From Acidobacteriaceae bacterium (GTDB taxonomy: Bacteria; Acidobacteriota; Terriglobia; Terriglobales; Acidobacteriaceae), in NCBI GenBank assembly GCA_003165855.1, contig PMXH01000152.1, forward strand, positions 260 to 12,882: DNA of 12,623 nt. Reading direction: 5' to 3'. The notes under the pieces were generated by a model. It searched no databases. It was not told the DNA's origin and saw only the letters and a list, made by a program, of their open reading frames with translations. This document shows, piece by piece, positions 1 through 6,715 of the stretch. A program made the translations under genes and the position numbers. Numbering within the stretch: position 1 is the first letter of the stretch; the number at the start of each line of letters is the position of its first letter.

Positions 1-173
1 AACAGCCGGTCGAGCGTGGTCATCACCGTGGTGTAAGCCAAGTTCTGATAGCCATCTTCAACCAATTCACGGACAGTCGCGCTGCGCCTGGCCCACAGCG
101 CCTCGAGCAAACGCTGCTCCAGCGGACCCAATTGCTGCGACGCGCTGCGAAATGGATGGAAAATCCGGTTCAT
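1..173 (-). CDS. BlaI/MecI-type winged-helix transcriptional repressor (N-terminal part, cut by the window edge)
   Basis: The reading frame runs off the left edge, leaving the first 57 residues. The start is the ATG at 171-173; the only in-frame codons upstream lead to a TAG with no other start, and a weak purine-rich GGAAAAG sits just before it. The visible sequence has the BlaI/MecI/CopY helix-turn-helix pattern: LGPLEQRLLEALW at about residues 15-27, then TVRELVE, then YTTVMTTLDRL at about 47-57, the DNA-recognition part. Family members repress target genes as dimers and are usually released when a partner BlaR/MecR-type membrane protease cleaves them. That partner, if present, would lie beyond the left edge. 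About 15 extra residues precede the usual family start. The family call is fairly safe; the regulated genes are unknown. Confidence 0.8.
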   Translation of the reverse strand, partial: MNRIFHPFRSASQQLGPLEQRLLEALWARRSATVRELVEDGYQNLAYTTVMTTLDRL

Positions 174-257
174 TCGCTTTTCCGCTGAATTCCGCATTCT
201 ACCGTGAGTCGGAAGCCCACGCCAGGAGCCTTTCTCCCAGGGAAAAGGCGGCTTGCA

Positions 258-277
258 CGACGGATCGCGTCCCGTCG
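258..277 (-). terminator. Possible weak terminator hairpin after the CheB-CheR gene
   Basis: A perfect 6-bp inverted repeat, CGACGG and CCGTCG, with an 8-base loop lies about 20 bases beyond the stop codon of the CheB-CheR-PAS gene. On the minus strand a short TTTT run follows only after about 11 bases (GC-rich in between), so it is not a classical intrinsic terminator. It may help end transcription or may be chance. Confidence 0.22.
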
Positions 278-297
278 CAGTGGGGCAACTTGCGTTC

Positions 298-3285
298 CTA
301 GGCGGCTCCGTTCCTGCGGTTCTCCGTCACATCTTCTATGCTCAGCAGGATGAAGGCACTTCCGGGTTGCAGTTCAACCCGGCGGGCGTTAAGCAGCATG
401 TCTCGCGTCCCGAGGCCCGCAAAATTATGGCTCATCGCGAAATCGTCCACGCGGGAATTTCGCGGCACCACTTCCTCCAGCAGTTGCCGCAGCCTCGGGA
501 TATTCCACTGTCCGTTGCCCAGCTCAAAAATCAACCGCCCTTCGGTTTCCTCCGGCGATACCTCGAATGCGCGATAGAACGCGGGATTTGCGGCGGTAAC
601 CTGCAGGTGCGCGTCTAACACCACGATCGGTTCCCTGGCACTCTCCACAATCGTGTCCGCGTACTCGCGGGTCTGCTCTAACAGGCGTTTCAGGGCGTCA
701 ATGTCTTGCAAGCTGATCACCGCGCCTTCGACCTTATGATCCCAGGTTTTGTAGGGCCGCACATGCAGCACGTGCCACACGCCTTCTTTGGTGCGGACTT
801 CGCGCTGATCCTCAGTTTCGCGCTCAATGACTTCGCGGACCATTGGCTCCATATCCTGCAGGTCCAGATTCGGGCGGATCTGGCCCAGGCGCCGGCCCAC
901 ATCGCTGGGCAGCAGGTTCAGGATCTTCTGCGCCGGCGGGCTGAACCGGCGAATCCGCAGATCGTTGCTGACCATCACCACCGGAATGTCCACCTGGCCC
1001 AGCAGGTTGAGCAGATCGTTATTCGCCGAACTCAACTCCGCATTGCGGTTCTGCATCTCTTCGTTGAGCGTGGTAAGTTCCTCATTGGTCGATTGCAGCT
1101 CTTCCTTGGCGGTTTCCAGCTCTTCGTTGGTGCTCTGTAGCTCTTCGTTGGCCGACAAAACCTCTTCGTTGACCGATTTGAACTCTTCCATGGTGGTTTC
1201 ATGGTCTTCGATCAGCGCCCCCAGTTGGCTCCGCAATTGTGCGATCTCGCGCTTCAAATGCTCGTTCTCCCGCGCCTTGGGGTGGTCCGCCTTATTCGCT
1301 TTACCGCCGTGGTCTTTGTTGGAGGATCGCGTGGGCGCGGGTATTTTATCCTGGAACACGACCACGTAATAGCGTTCCTGTGCGCCTTGCCCGCGCAGCG
1401 GCAGCACCTCCACGTTCACCTCCCGCGGTCCACCCTCCGATTGGATCTCTATGCCCTCTTTGCGCACGGGCGCATTAGTTTTCTTCACCGCACTCAAAGC
1501 CGCGCGCAGATCCACCAGCAGGCCTTCGCGCGCCATCTTGGACAGACTGAACGTGGGATGACCGGCGGCTGGTTCCAGATACGCGCCGGTCTTCCCCTGG
1601 AACTGCACAATCTCCATTTGATCGTTGACCACGATGCTGGCGGGAACAAACCGGTTGATGAGCAGTTGCTCCACTTCGTTGTCGACGGTAAATGGGGCTG
1701 GCAATTGTCTGCTCGTCCTTGCATCTTCGATTCGGCGGGGCGAATAGTCCGTGCTCGCGAAGTAGGTTGCCAAACGCGCCGCAGTCTTTCGCTTTTGGTA
1801 GATCTTCTCTTTCTTATCCACGAGGGTGAAGTGATCGCCGAATCCTCCCAAACTTTCCGCTTCTCCCAACACCAGGTAGCCGCTGGGTTTCAGCGAGTAG
1901 TGCAACGTGGGAATGACCCTTCTCTGCAGAACCGGGCCAAGGTAGATCAGCAGGTTGCGGCAGCTCACCAGATCCAGGTTCGAAAAGGGCGGATCTTTCA
2001 CCAGATTCTGCTTGGCGAAAATGCACATGTCCCGCACCGATTTATTGACCTGATATCCGCCCTCCTGGCGCACAAAGAACCTCTTCAGGCGCTCCGCCGA
2101 AATCTCCGACACCGCCGCTTCCGGATAAAGTCCGGTCCGGGCGCGGTCGAGCGCCGTCTCGCTGATGTCGGTGGCAAAAATCTGGATGGCCATGGCAGCC
2201 TGCGAAATGTTACGAGTGTGGCCCCAAAGGTATTCCAGCAGGGTAATCGCGATTGAATAGGCCTCCTCGCCCGTGGAACAACCGGCAACCCAGACCCGCA
2301 CCGGGTTATCCGGCTTGCGGCCATCGAACAATTTCGGATACACATACTTGCGCAGCCCCAGAAACGCTTCCGGTTCCCGGAAAAAACCAGTGACGTGGAT
2401 CAGTAGGTCGCGGTAAAGTTCGTCGAGCTCCTCCGGCTTCCGTCCAATGAAACGGAGGTAGTCCTTTAGCTTTTCGATCTTGTGTACGACCATGCGGCGC
2501 CGGATACGCCGCTGCAGCGTGGTGTGCTTGTAGTTGGTGAAATCCACCCCGGTCGAATCCCGCAGCAGCCCGAAAAGCGCGTCCAGGTCCGCGCCCACCA
2601 TCCCTTTCAATTCATCCTTCCCTTCCGTCAGGACCCGGGTCACATAGGGATGCTGGCTGATTCCGCCTAACTCCCGGGCAATCTCCTTCGGGGTCAGGAT
2701 GAAGTCGATACAGCCAGCCTCGATGGCGTTGCGAGGCATGTCGCCGTACTTGGCCGACTCCTCATCCTGGGCAAAGGTAATTCCTCCGGCCCCCTTGATG
2801 GCCCGGCATCCCAGCGTGCCGTCCGAGGCCGTCCCCGATAAGACGACGCCGATCGCTCGTTGTCCCACCCTTTCCGCTAGGGATCGAAAAAAATTGTCGA
2901 TCGGCATATGTTGCCCATGCACCAGAATCCGCGCCCCCAGCTGCAGCGCCCCGTCCTTGAGCAGCATGTTCGTGTTGGCTGGAATCACGTAGACGCGGTC
3001 CGGCTGCACAATCGTTCCATTGGCGACTTCCTCGACCGGCAGCTTCGTTTTCCGCGCCAGAATTTCTGGCAGCCCGCTCGCATGGTTGGGATCGAGGTGC
3101 TGCACCAGTACGAAGGCCATGCCCGTTTTTTCCGGCAGGTCATGCAACAGCTCAGAGAATGCTTCCAAACCGCCCGCCGACGCCCCAATACCAACGATGG
3201 GAAACGATCCCAGGGACTGTTTCGCGTCATTCTCTGCTTTGGTTTTGCGAATCGATCTGACTTGCTTGCGTGGAGAACTCTTCAT
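298..3285 (-). CDS. CheB-CheR-PAS fusion: chemoreceptor methylesterase and methyltransferase with PAS sensors
   Basis: This 995-residue cytoplasmic protein joins both chemotaxis adaptation enzymes. Residues ~28-210 are a CheB methylesterase/glutamine deamidase domain with the full triad visible: Ser36 in GASAGG, His63 in QHLDPNH and Asp155 in SGTASDGT. Residues ~230-500 are a CheR methyltransferase: an N-terminal helical part, the S-adenosylmethionine motif VWVAGCSTGEEAYS at ~331-344, and NLLIYL at ~444. Residues ~535-646 look like a degenerate PAS unit. Residues ~672-760 are a heptad coiled coil, followed by a PAS domain of the type commonly found in CheB/CheR fusions (~762-865) and a last PAS domain (~870-990). 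There is no receiver domain before CheB and no histidine-kinase H-box or ATPase after the PAS domains, so activity is probably set by PAS input or partners rather than by phosphorylation of this chain. The ATG is preceded by a good Shine-Dalgarno AAGAGGGAG at 5-base spacing. It is transcribed divergently from the Cache/MCP pair, a plausible substrate. Domain calls are confident; the ligand is unknown. Confidence 0.95.
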   Translation of the reverse strand: MKSSPRKQVRSIRKTKAENDAKQSLGSFPIVGIGASAGGLEAFSELLHDLPEKTGMAFVLVQHLDPNHASGLPEILARKTKLPVEEVANGTIVQPDRVYVIPANTNMLLKDGALQLGARILVHGQHMPIDNFFRSLAERVGQRAIGVVLSGTASDGTLGCRAIKGAGGITFAQDEESAKYGDMPRNAIEAGCIDFILTPKEIARELGGISQHPYVTRVLTEGKDELKGMVGADLDALFGLLRDSTGVDFTNYKHTTLQRRIRRRMVVHKIEKLKDYLRFIGRKPEELDELYRDLLIHVTGFFREPEAFLGLRKYVYPKLFDGRKPDNPVRVWVAGCSTGEEAYSIAITLLEYLWGHTRNISQAAMAIQIFATDISETALDRARTGLYPEAAVSEISAERLKRFFVRQEGGYQVNKSVRDMCIFAKQNLVKDPPFSNLDLVSCRNLLIYLGPVLQRRVIPTLHYSLKPSGYLVLGEAESLGGFGDHFTLVDKKEKIYQKRKTAARLATYFASTDYSPRRIEDARTSRQLPAPFTVDNEVEQLLINRFVPASIVVNDQMEIVQFQGKTGAYLEPAAGHPTFSLSKMAREGLLVDLRAALSAVKKTNAPVRKEGIEIQSEGGPREVNVEVLPLRGQGAQERYYVVVFQDKIPAPTRSSNKDHGGKANKADHPKARENEHLKREIAQLRSQLGALIEDHETTMEEFKSVNEEVLSANEELQSTNEELETAKEELQSTNEELTTLNEEMQNRNAELSSANNDLLNLLGQVDIPVVMVSNDLRIRRFSPPAQKILNLLPSDVGRRLGQIRPNLDLQDMEPMVREVIERETEDQREVRTKEGVWHVLHVRPYKTWDHKVEGAVISLQDIDALKRLLEQTREYADTIVESAREPIVVLDAHLQVTAANPAFYRAFEVSPEETEGRLIFELGNGQWNIPRLRQLLEEVVPRNSRVDDFAMSHNFAGLGTRDMLLNARRVELQPGSAFILLSIEDVTENRRNGAA

Positions 3286-3705
3286 GGAGACTCCCTCTTA
3301 CACTGAAAACTTCCTAGGAGCCCGGAGCCGGTAACTGGAACCCGTGAATCTGCCAACCCCTGTCGAAGATGACAGGCCCTGCAAGGCGCCGATCGCGCCC
3401 TCGGCAAGATAGCGTGCGAATTGTAGAGCGGCATGGGTCGCAGGTCAACGAATACAAGCTGGGAGGAATGCTTCGCACTGCATCCGTTTCCCAAAACGGG
3501 ACCGGCATCCTACGATTGGGCATCCCCAGAACCTGATGTCTCTCTGACCCTGCAGCTCTGAAAACGAAGCGCAGAGTGGCGCACTTCTTAAGTTAGTCCG
3601 GCGATTCGAGGACACTAATGCCTCCTCGCCGCCGCGCCGATATTGATAACGAGAACCAGTCGAAACAACGCCCGGTCAGAACAGACAAGTGAACAGGGGA
3701 TGAAC
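3286..3705. other. Divergent intergenic region between the CheB-CheR and Cache-sensor genes
   Basis: About 420 bases separate the two divergent starts. Short overlapping minus-strand frames within 3282-3523 have no recognisable domain, and I do not call them. The region must hold the promoters of both transcription units; the only promoter-like match I can point to is the FliA-like one at 3616-3643. No riboswitch fold, tRNA or mobile element is evident. Confidence 0.5.
3616..3643 (+). promoter_or_regulatory. Candidate flagellar sigma factor (FliA, sigma-28) promoter for the Cache-MCP pair
   Basis: TAAT at 3616-3619 and GCCGATAT at 3636-3643 are 16 bases apart. The established sigma-28 consensus is TAAA, about 15 bases, then GCCGATAA, so the -10 element matches 7 of 8 positions and the -35 matches 3 of 4. 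Transcription would begin near 3650, leaving a leader of about 55 bases before the chosen start at 3706. FliA control is common for chemoreceptor genes, which makes the match more credible, but one near-consensus hit in GC-rich DNA can be chance. Confidence 0.33.
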
Positions 3706-4260
3706 ATGACTGCCACAATCAAGTCAGTGATAAAGATCGCGATAGCGCTTCTTATCTCTGCCACCGCAGGCCTTGCGCAGGCTCCTCCGGAACTCCAAGC
3801 CAAGCTCAATGCCAAGATCAAGCAACTGGAATCCTTCAGCACCGATCCTCAAGTGGTCAGCGCAGTAAAGACTTATAACTCAACTCCGCCATCGCCCGAA
3901 GTCAAAGCCATGACGAACGACAAATGGCACAGCCTCACGCTTTTCGATCCCTTCGTGCGGGCAATTGGCAAGAACGCACTCTCCGAATATCTGAAGACCA
4001 AACGCGACGATGTGATCATCAAAATTTTCGTTTCCGGAGCCGACGGGGGCAAGGTGGGATTCGACGCCAAGACCGAGCACTGGACCCACAAAGGTATGCC
4101 CAAACACGACGTGCCTATGAGTGGAAAGACCTGGATTGGGTCCGTGAAACTCGACGATTCCACCGGACTGCAAATGATCCAGGTGGGACTCCCAGTACTC
4201 GACGGCGGAAAGCCGATCGGATCGATTGTCTTCGGATTGCGGGCCGAGAAACTCCACTAG
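3706..4260 (+). CDS. Secreted Cache-like (PDC-type) sensor protein
   Basis: A 184-residue protein with an N-terminal signal peptide: positive n-region (MTATIKSVIK), hydrophobic core IAIALLISATAGLA, and a likely cleavage after AQA (~residue 26). The mature part, with motifs such as FDPFVRAIGKN, VSGADGGKVGFDAKTEHW and VGLPVLDGGKPIGSIVFG, resembles a single Cache/PDC small-molecule-sensing domain; the closing strand pattern is typical of Cache folds. There is no membrane anchor or cytoplasmic output domain, so it should act in the periplasm. The ATG at 3706 is chosen because AGGGGA lies 5 bases upstream; the ATG at 3700 abuts that site and a TTG at 3643 is less likely. The chemoreceptor gene follows 30 bases downstream on the same strand, suggesting an operon and a role in presenting a ligand to the receptor (inference). 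The Cache assignment is by pattern only. Confidence 0.8.
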   Translation: MTATIKSVIKIAIALLISATAGLAQAPPELQAKLNAKIKQLESFSTDPQVVSAVKTYNSTPPSPEVKAMTNDKWHSLTLFDPFVRAIGKNALSEYLKTKRDDVIIKIFVSGADGGKVGFDAKTEHWTHKGMPKHDVPMSGKTWIGSVKLDDSTGLQMIQVGLPVLDGGKPIGSIVFGLRAEKLH

Positions 4261-4290
4261 TCCATCACCGCTGTAGAGAGTAATGACCTC

Positions 4291-6234
4291 ATGAACTTAA
4301 GCATCGCGAGAAAGATGACGCTGGCGCTAGCCGCCTCGGTTGCGATCACCGCCGGTGCCGTCCTGGGATTGTCCTACCTTCTCCACGTATCTGTGTCTCT
4401 GTCCAGCGACTTGGCGTCGACCGCGCGCTCCCAGAGTCAGGGTTCATTCGAACTGATGGACTTCGCCGTTCGGCTCCAGGGTGCCACACAAAAGATGGTT
4501 CAGGAAAGAGATCCCGACGCCATCGAGGCGCTGATGACCCAGAACCAGGCTCTGGTAAAGCAGGCCCAGGCCAAAATCCAGGCGGTTGCGGAAGGAGACG
4601 CCAGTATTACAGAGGCTTTCGACAAACTTACGCAGGCCGACGCCGAAGTAACCGACCTTCTCATGCACGCCCACAACGTCGAATCGCATCAGGCCATCAT
4701 CGAAAAGGCCAACCCGGCGTTTGAAGAACTTCTGCGCGCAATTTCCCAATATCAGGATCGCTCAGGCCAAAAGCTGGACAACCAGGCCAAGAGCGCCAAC
4801 GCGCGCACGCGCCACCTTCAATTCGTGGTCTATCTCCTGGTCGCATCGAGCATCTTGTTGATGTGCCTCGGCAGCCTGGCCCTGGTGCGAACCATCTCCC
4901 AGTCCCTCCGCCGGTTAACCGGCATGATTCGTGATATTGCCGAGGGCGAGGGGGATGTCACCAAGCGACTCGAGGTGTCCGGCAATTTTGTCGAGGATGA
5001 ACTGGACCAAGTCAGCCGCTTCTTCAATTTATTCATGGACAAGCTGCAGGAAATCCTGCGCGGGGTCGTAAGCCATACCAATCGGCTGGCGGGCGCCAGT
5101 CAGCAGCTGCTTGATGCCAGCCAGCAGATTACAACCAACTCCGGAGAGACCGCGGTCCAGGCCAACGCCGCGTCCCGCGTTACCCAACAGGTCAGCCAGA
5201 ATCTGCAGAGCCTTTCCGCCGGAGCGGGGGAGATGACTTCGACTATTCAGAGCATCGCCGCCAACGCCAATGAAGCCGCCAAAGTGGCCTCCACCGCCGT
5301 TACTACAGCGCAGGCCGCCAACACCACTGTGGCTAAGTTAGGCCAGTCCAGCGCGGAGATCGGCATCGTCATCAAAGTCATTACTTCCATCGCGCAGCAG
5401 ACCAATTTACTGGCCTTGAACGCCACCATCGAAGCCGCCCGCGCCGGAGACGCCGGCAAAGGCTTTGCCGTGGTGGCCAATGAAGTGAAAGAACTCGCCA
5501 AACAGACGGCCAAAGCCACGGAAGACATCAGCCGCAAAATCACCACCATTCAGACCGACACCAAAGGCGCGGTAGAAGCGATTGGGACGATCAGCGGTGT
5601 CATCAACCAGATCAACGACATTTCGGCGACCATCGCAGCCGCGGTCGAAGAACAGAGCGCGACCACCCATGAGATGACGCGCAACACCAGCGAAGCGGCC
5701 ACGGGAGCGGGCAACATCTCAGCCAATATCGGAGGCGTGGCGCAGGCTGCCGATGGCACGTCGGCGCACGCGCAGGACTCGCAAAAAGCCGCACAGGACC
5801 TGGCCGACATAGCGGCGCAGTTGAGCAGCCTCATGGGAAGATTCAAAATCGAGCGCCGGGACTCGCCACGGATCGACATTGCGCTGCCGGTTCGGCTTGC
5901 CGGGACCGACGCCAGCGGCCTCACTTTCGACCAGGAGGTCGTGACCATCAACATCAGCCGGCAGGGAGCCTCCTTGCAAGGTGTCCACGGAAAGCTTCAG
6001 GTGGGTGACAAAGTCACTCTCGCCCGCTTGGGCAAGCAGGAACCGTTTCGCGTCGAATGGATGGTGCCAAAGAAGACTGACTCCGCAAGCCAGGTAGGCG
6101 TGAGCGCAGTTGATTCGAATACTTCGTTCTGGGACGATGTACTCGAAGCGCAGCCGCAACTCGCCGGCGGGAGCACCGAGCGAAATTATTCTGAGAAGGC
6201 TCCCAAGCCGAAGGCAAGGGCGCACGGAGCGTAG
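4291..6234 (+). CDS. Methyl-accepting chemotaxis protein with C-terminal PilZ (c-di-GMP-binding) domain
   Basis: A 647-residue inner-membrane chemoreceptor. Transmembrane segment 1 is at ~9-31 and segment 2 at ~178-199; between them is a mostly helical periplasmic domain of about 145 residues, like a four-helix-bundle ligand-binding domain. A HAMP linker follows (~199-260), then the MCP coiled-coil hairpin whose tip is the highly conserved [18 protein letters not shown] (369-386) and [15 protein letters not shown], the surface that engages CheA and CheW. Residues ~519-615 are a PilZ domain with both c-di-GMP motifs intact: RxxxR at 523-527 (RDSPR) and NxSxxG at 554-559 (NISRQG). The tail is basic and has no NWETF-type CheR/CheB tether. 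The start ATG has only a weak GAGAG 10 bases upstream. The gene lies just after the secreted Cache protein and opposite the CheB-CheR fusion, which could methylate and demethylate it (inference). The role is taxis or another chemosensory output adjusted by c-di-GMP. Confidence 0.95.
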   Translation: MNLSIARKMTLALAASVAITAGAVLGLSYLLHVSVSLSSDLASTARSQSQGSFELMDFAVRLQGATQKMVQERDPDAIEALMTQNQALVKQAQAKIQAVAEGDASITEAFDKLTQADAEVTDLLMHAHNVESHQAIIEKANPAFEELLRAISQYQDRSGQKLDNQAKSANARTRHLQFVVYLLVASSILLMCLGSLALVRTISQSLRRLTGMIRDIAEGEGDVTKRLEVSGNFVEDELDQVSRFFNLFMDKLQEILRGVVSHTNRLAGASQQLLDASQQITTNSGETAVQANAASRVTQQVSQNLQSLSAGAGEMTSTIQSIAANANEAAKVASTAVTTAQAANTTVAKLGQSSAEIGIVIKVITSIAQQTNLLALNATIEAARAGDAGKGFAVVANEVKELAKQTAKATEDISRKITTIQTDTKGAVEAIGTISGVINQINDISATIAAAVEEQSATTHEMTRNTSEAATGAGNISANIGGVAQAADGTSAHAQDSQKAAQDLADIAAQLSSLMGRFKIERRDSPRIDIALPVRLAGTDASGLTFDQEVVTINISRQGASLQGVHGKLQVGDKVTLARLGKQEPFRVEWMVPKKTDSASQVGVSAVDSNTSFWDDVLEAQPQLAGGSTERNYSEKAPKPKARAHGA

Positions 6235-6295
6235 GCGGTGATCGTCACGCGAACGCCGATCAAAGCAGACCCAAAGGACAGCCAAGAGAAAATTC

Positions 6296-6372
6296 TGGGG
6301 TGGGAAACGGGAATCGAACCCGCAACCGTCGGAGCCACAGTCCGGTGCTCTACCAGTTGAGCTATTCCCACC
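6296..6372 (-). tRNA. tRNA-His (anticodon GUG), CCA encoded
   Basis: The minus strand folds as a complete tRNA. The acceptor stem is GTGGGAA/TTCCCAC with the histidine-specific extra G-1 (6372) opposite C73 (6299). The D stem is GCTC/GAGC, the anticodon loop CTGTGGC gives anticodon GTG, the variable region has 5 bases, and the T arm is GCGGG-TTCGATT-CCCGT. Bases 6296-6298 encode the 3' CCA. Canonical bases hold throughout except that the first pair of the anticodon stem (27-43) is C-A and pair 49-65 is G-T. The gene is convergent with the MCP gene. Confidence 0.96.
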
Positions 6373-6715
6373 GTCTCGCTGATTATAGCAACTGCCGTTC
6401 GCTCATGTCAGAAACGCTGCTCCTGGGATCGCATTCGCGTCTCCCAATTCCGGACGAGCCTTCCAGCATGTTTCACCGAGCGCGCTCACGCCCGACCCTA
6501 CTCCTCAGCTAAAAGACGGCACCACATGGCACTCAGCAGATGAGTCAGACTGGAAAAGGATAAATAGAACAAAGCAAACGATAAACTATCGAGGAGACCA
6601 GAGAGCAGGAAAGAAAAACGGGAATACAACGTCGGATGATCGGGCACTGCCGCGGGATTGGAAAAGTCTTCGCTCACAGCTCTTGGGAGAGTTTTGTTCG
6701 CCGCCGGAGAACTAC
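6373..6715. other. Intergenic stretch between tRNA-His and the dehydrogenase-like gene
   Basis: Apart from the tRNA promoter at 6382-6411, I see no supportable gene here. The middle (about 6545-6625) is purine-rich on the plus strand and less GC-rich than the flanks. A small CGATA/TATCG hairpin near 6580 is too weak to call a terminator. Confidence 0.5.
6382..6411 (-). promoter_or_regulatory. Promoter of tRNA-His (sigma-70 type)
   Basis: Reading the minus strand, CTGACA (6406-6411, 5 of 6 matches to TTGACA), an 18-base spacer, then a perfect TATAAT (6382-6387) with an extended TG one base before it. The start point would fall near 6375, only a few bases before the mature tRNA 5' end at 6372. 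Confidence 0.75.

Noticed and set aside
1201..2256. Long plus-strand open frame (351 codons) opposite the CheB-CheR gene
   Set aside because: It lies wholly inside a strongly supported gene, shows no domain or secretion signal, and arises from the GC-biased codon use of the real gene.
3314..3523. Small minus-strand frames upstream of the CheB-CheR gene
   Set aside because: Two overlapping frames of similar length, no family resemblance and no clear ribosome site; most likely non-coding promoter DNA.
3643..3705. N-terminal extension of the Cache protein from TTG at 3643
   Set aside because: No ribosome site for the TTG and the extra residues are polar, placing the signal peptide internally; the ATG at 3706 has a well-spaced AGGGGA.
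6239..6262. Inverted repeat TGATCG/CGATCA between the convergent MCP and tRNA-His genes
   Set aside because: A 6-bp stem with a 12-base loop and no T-run on either strand; not convincing as an intrinsic terminator.
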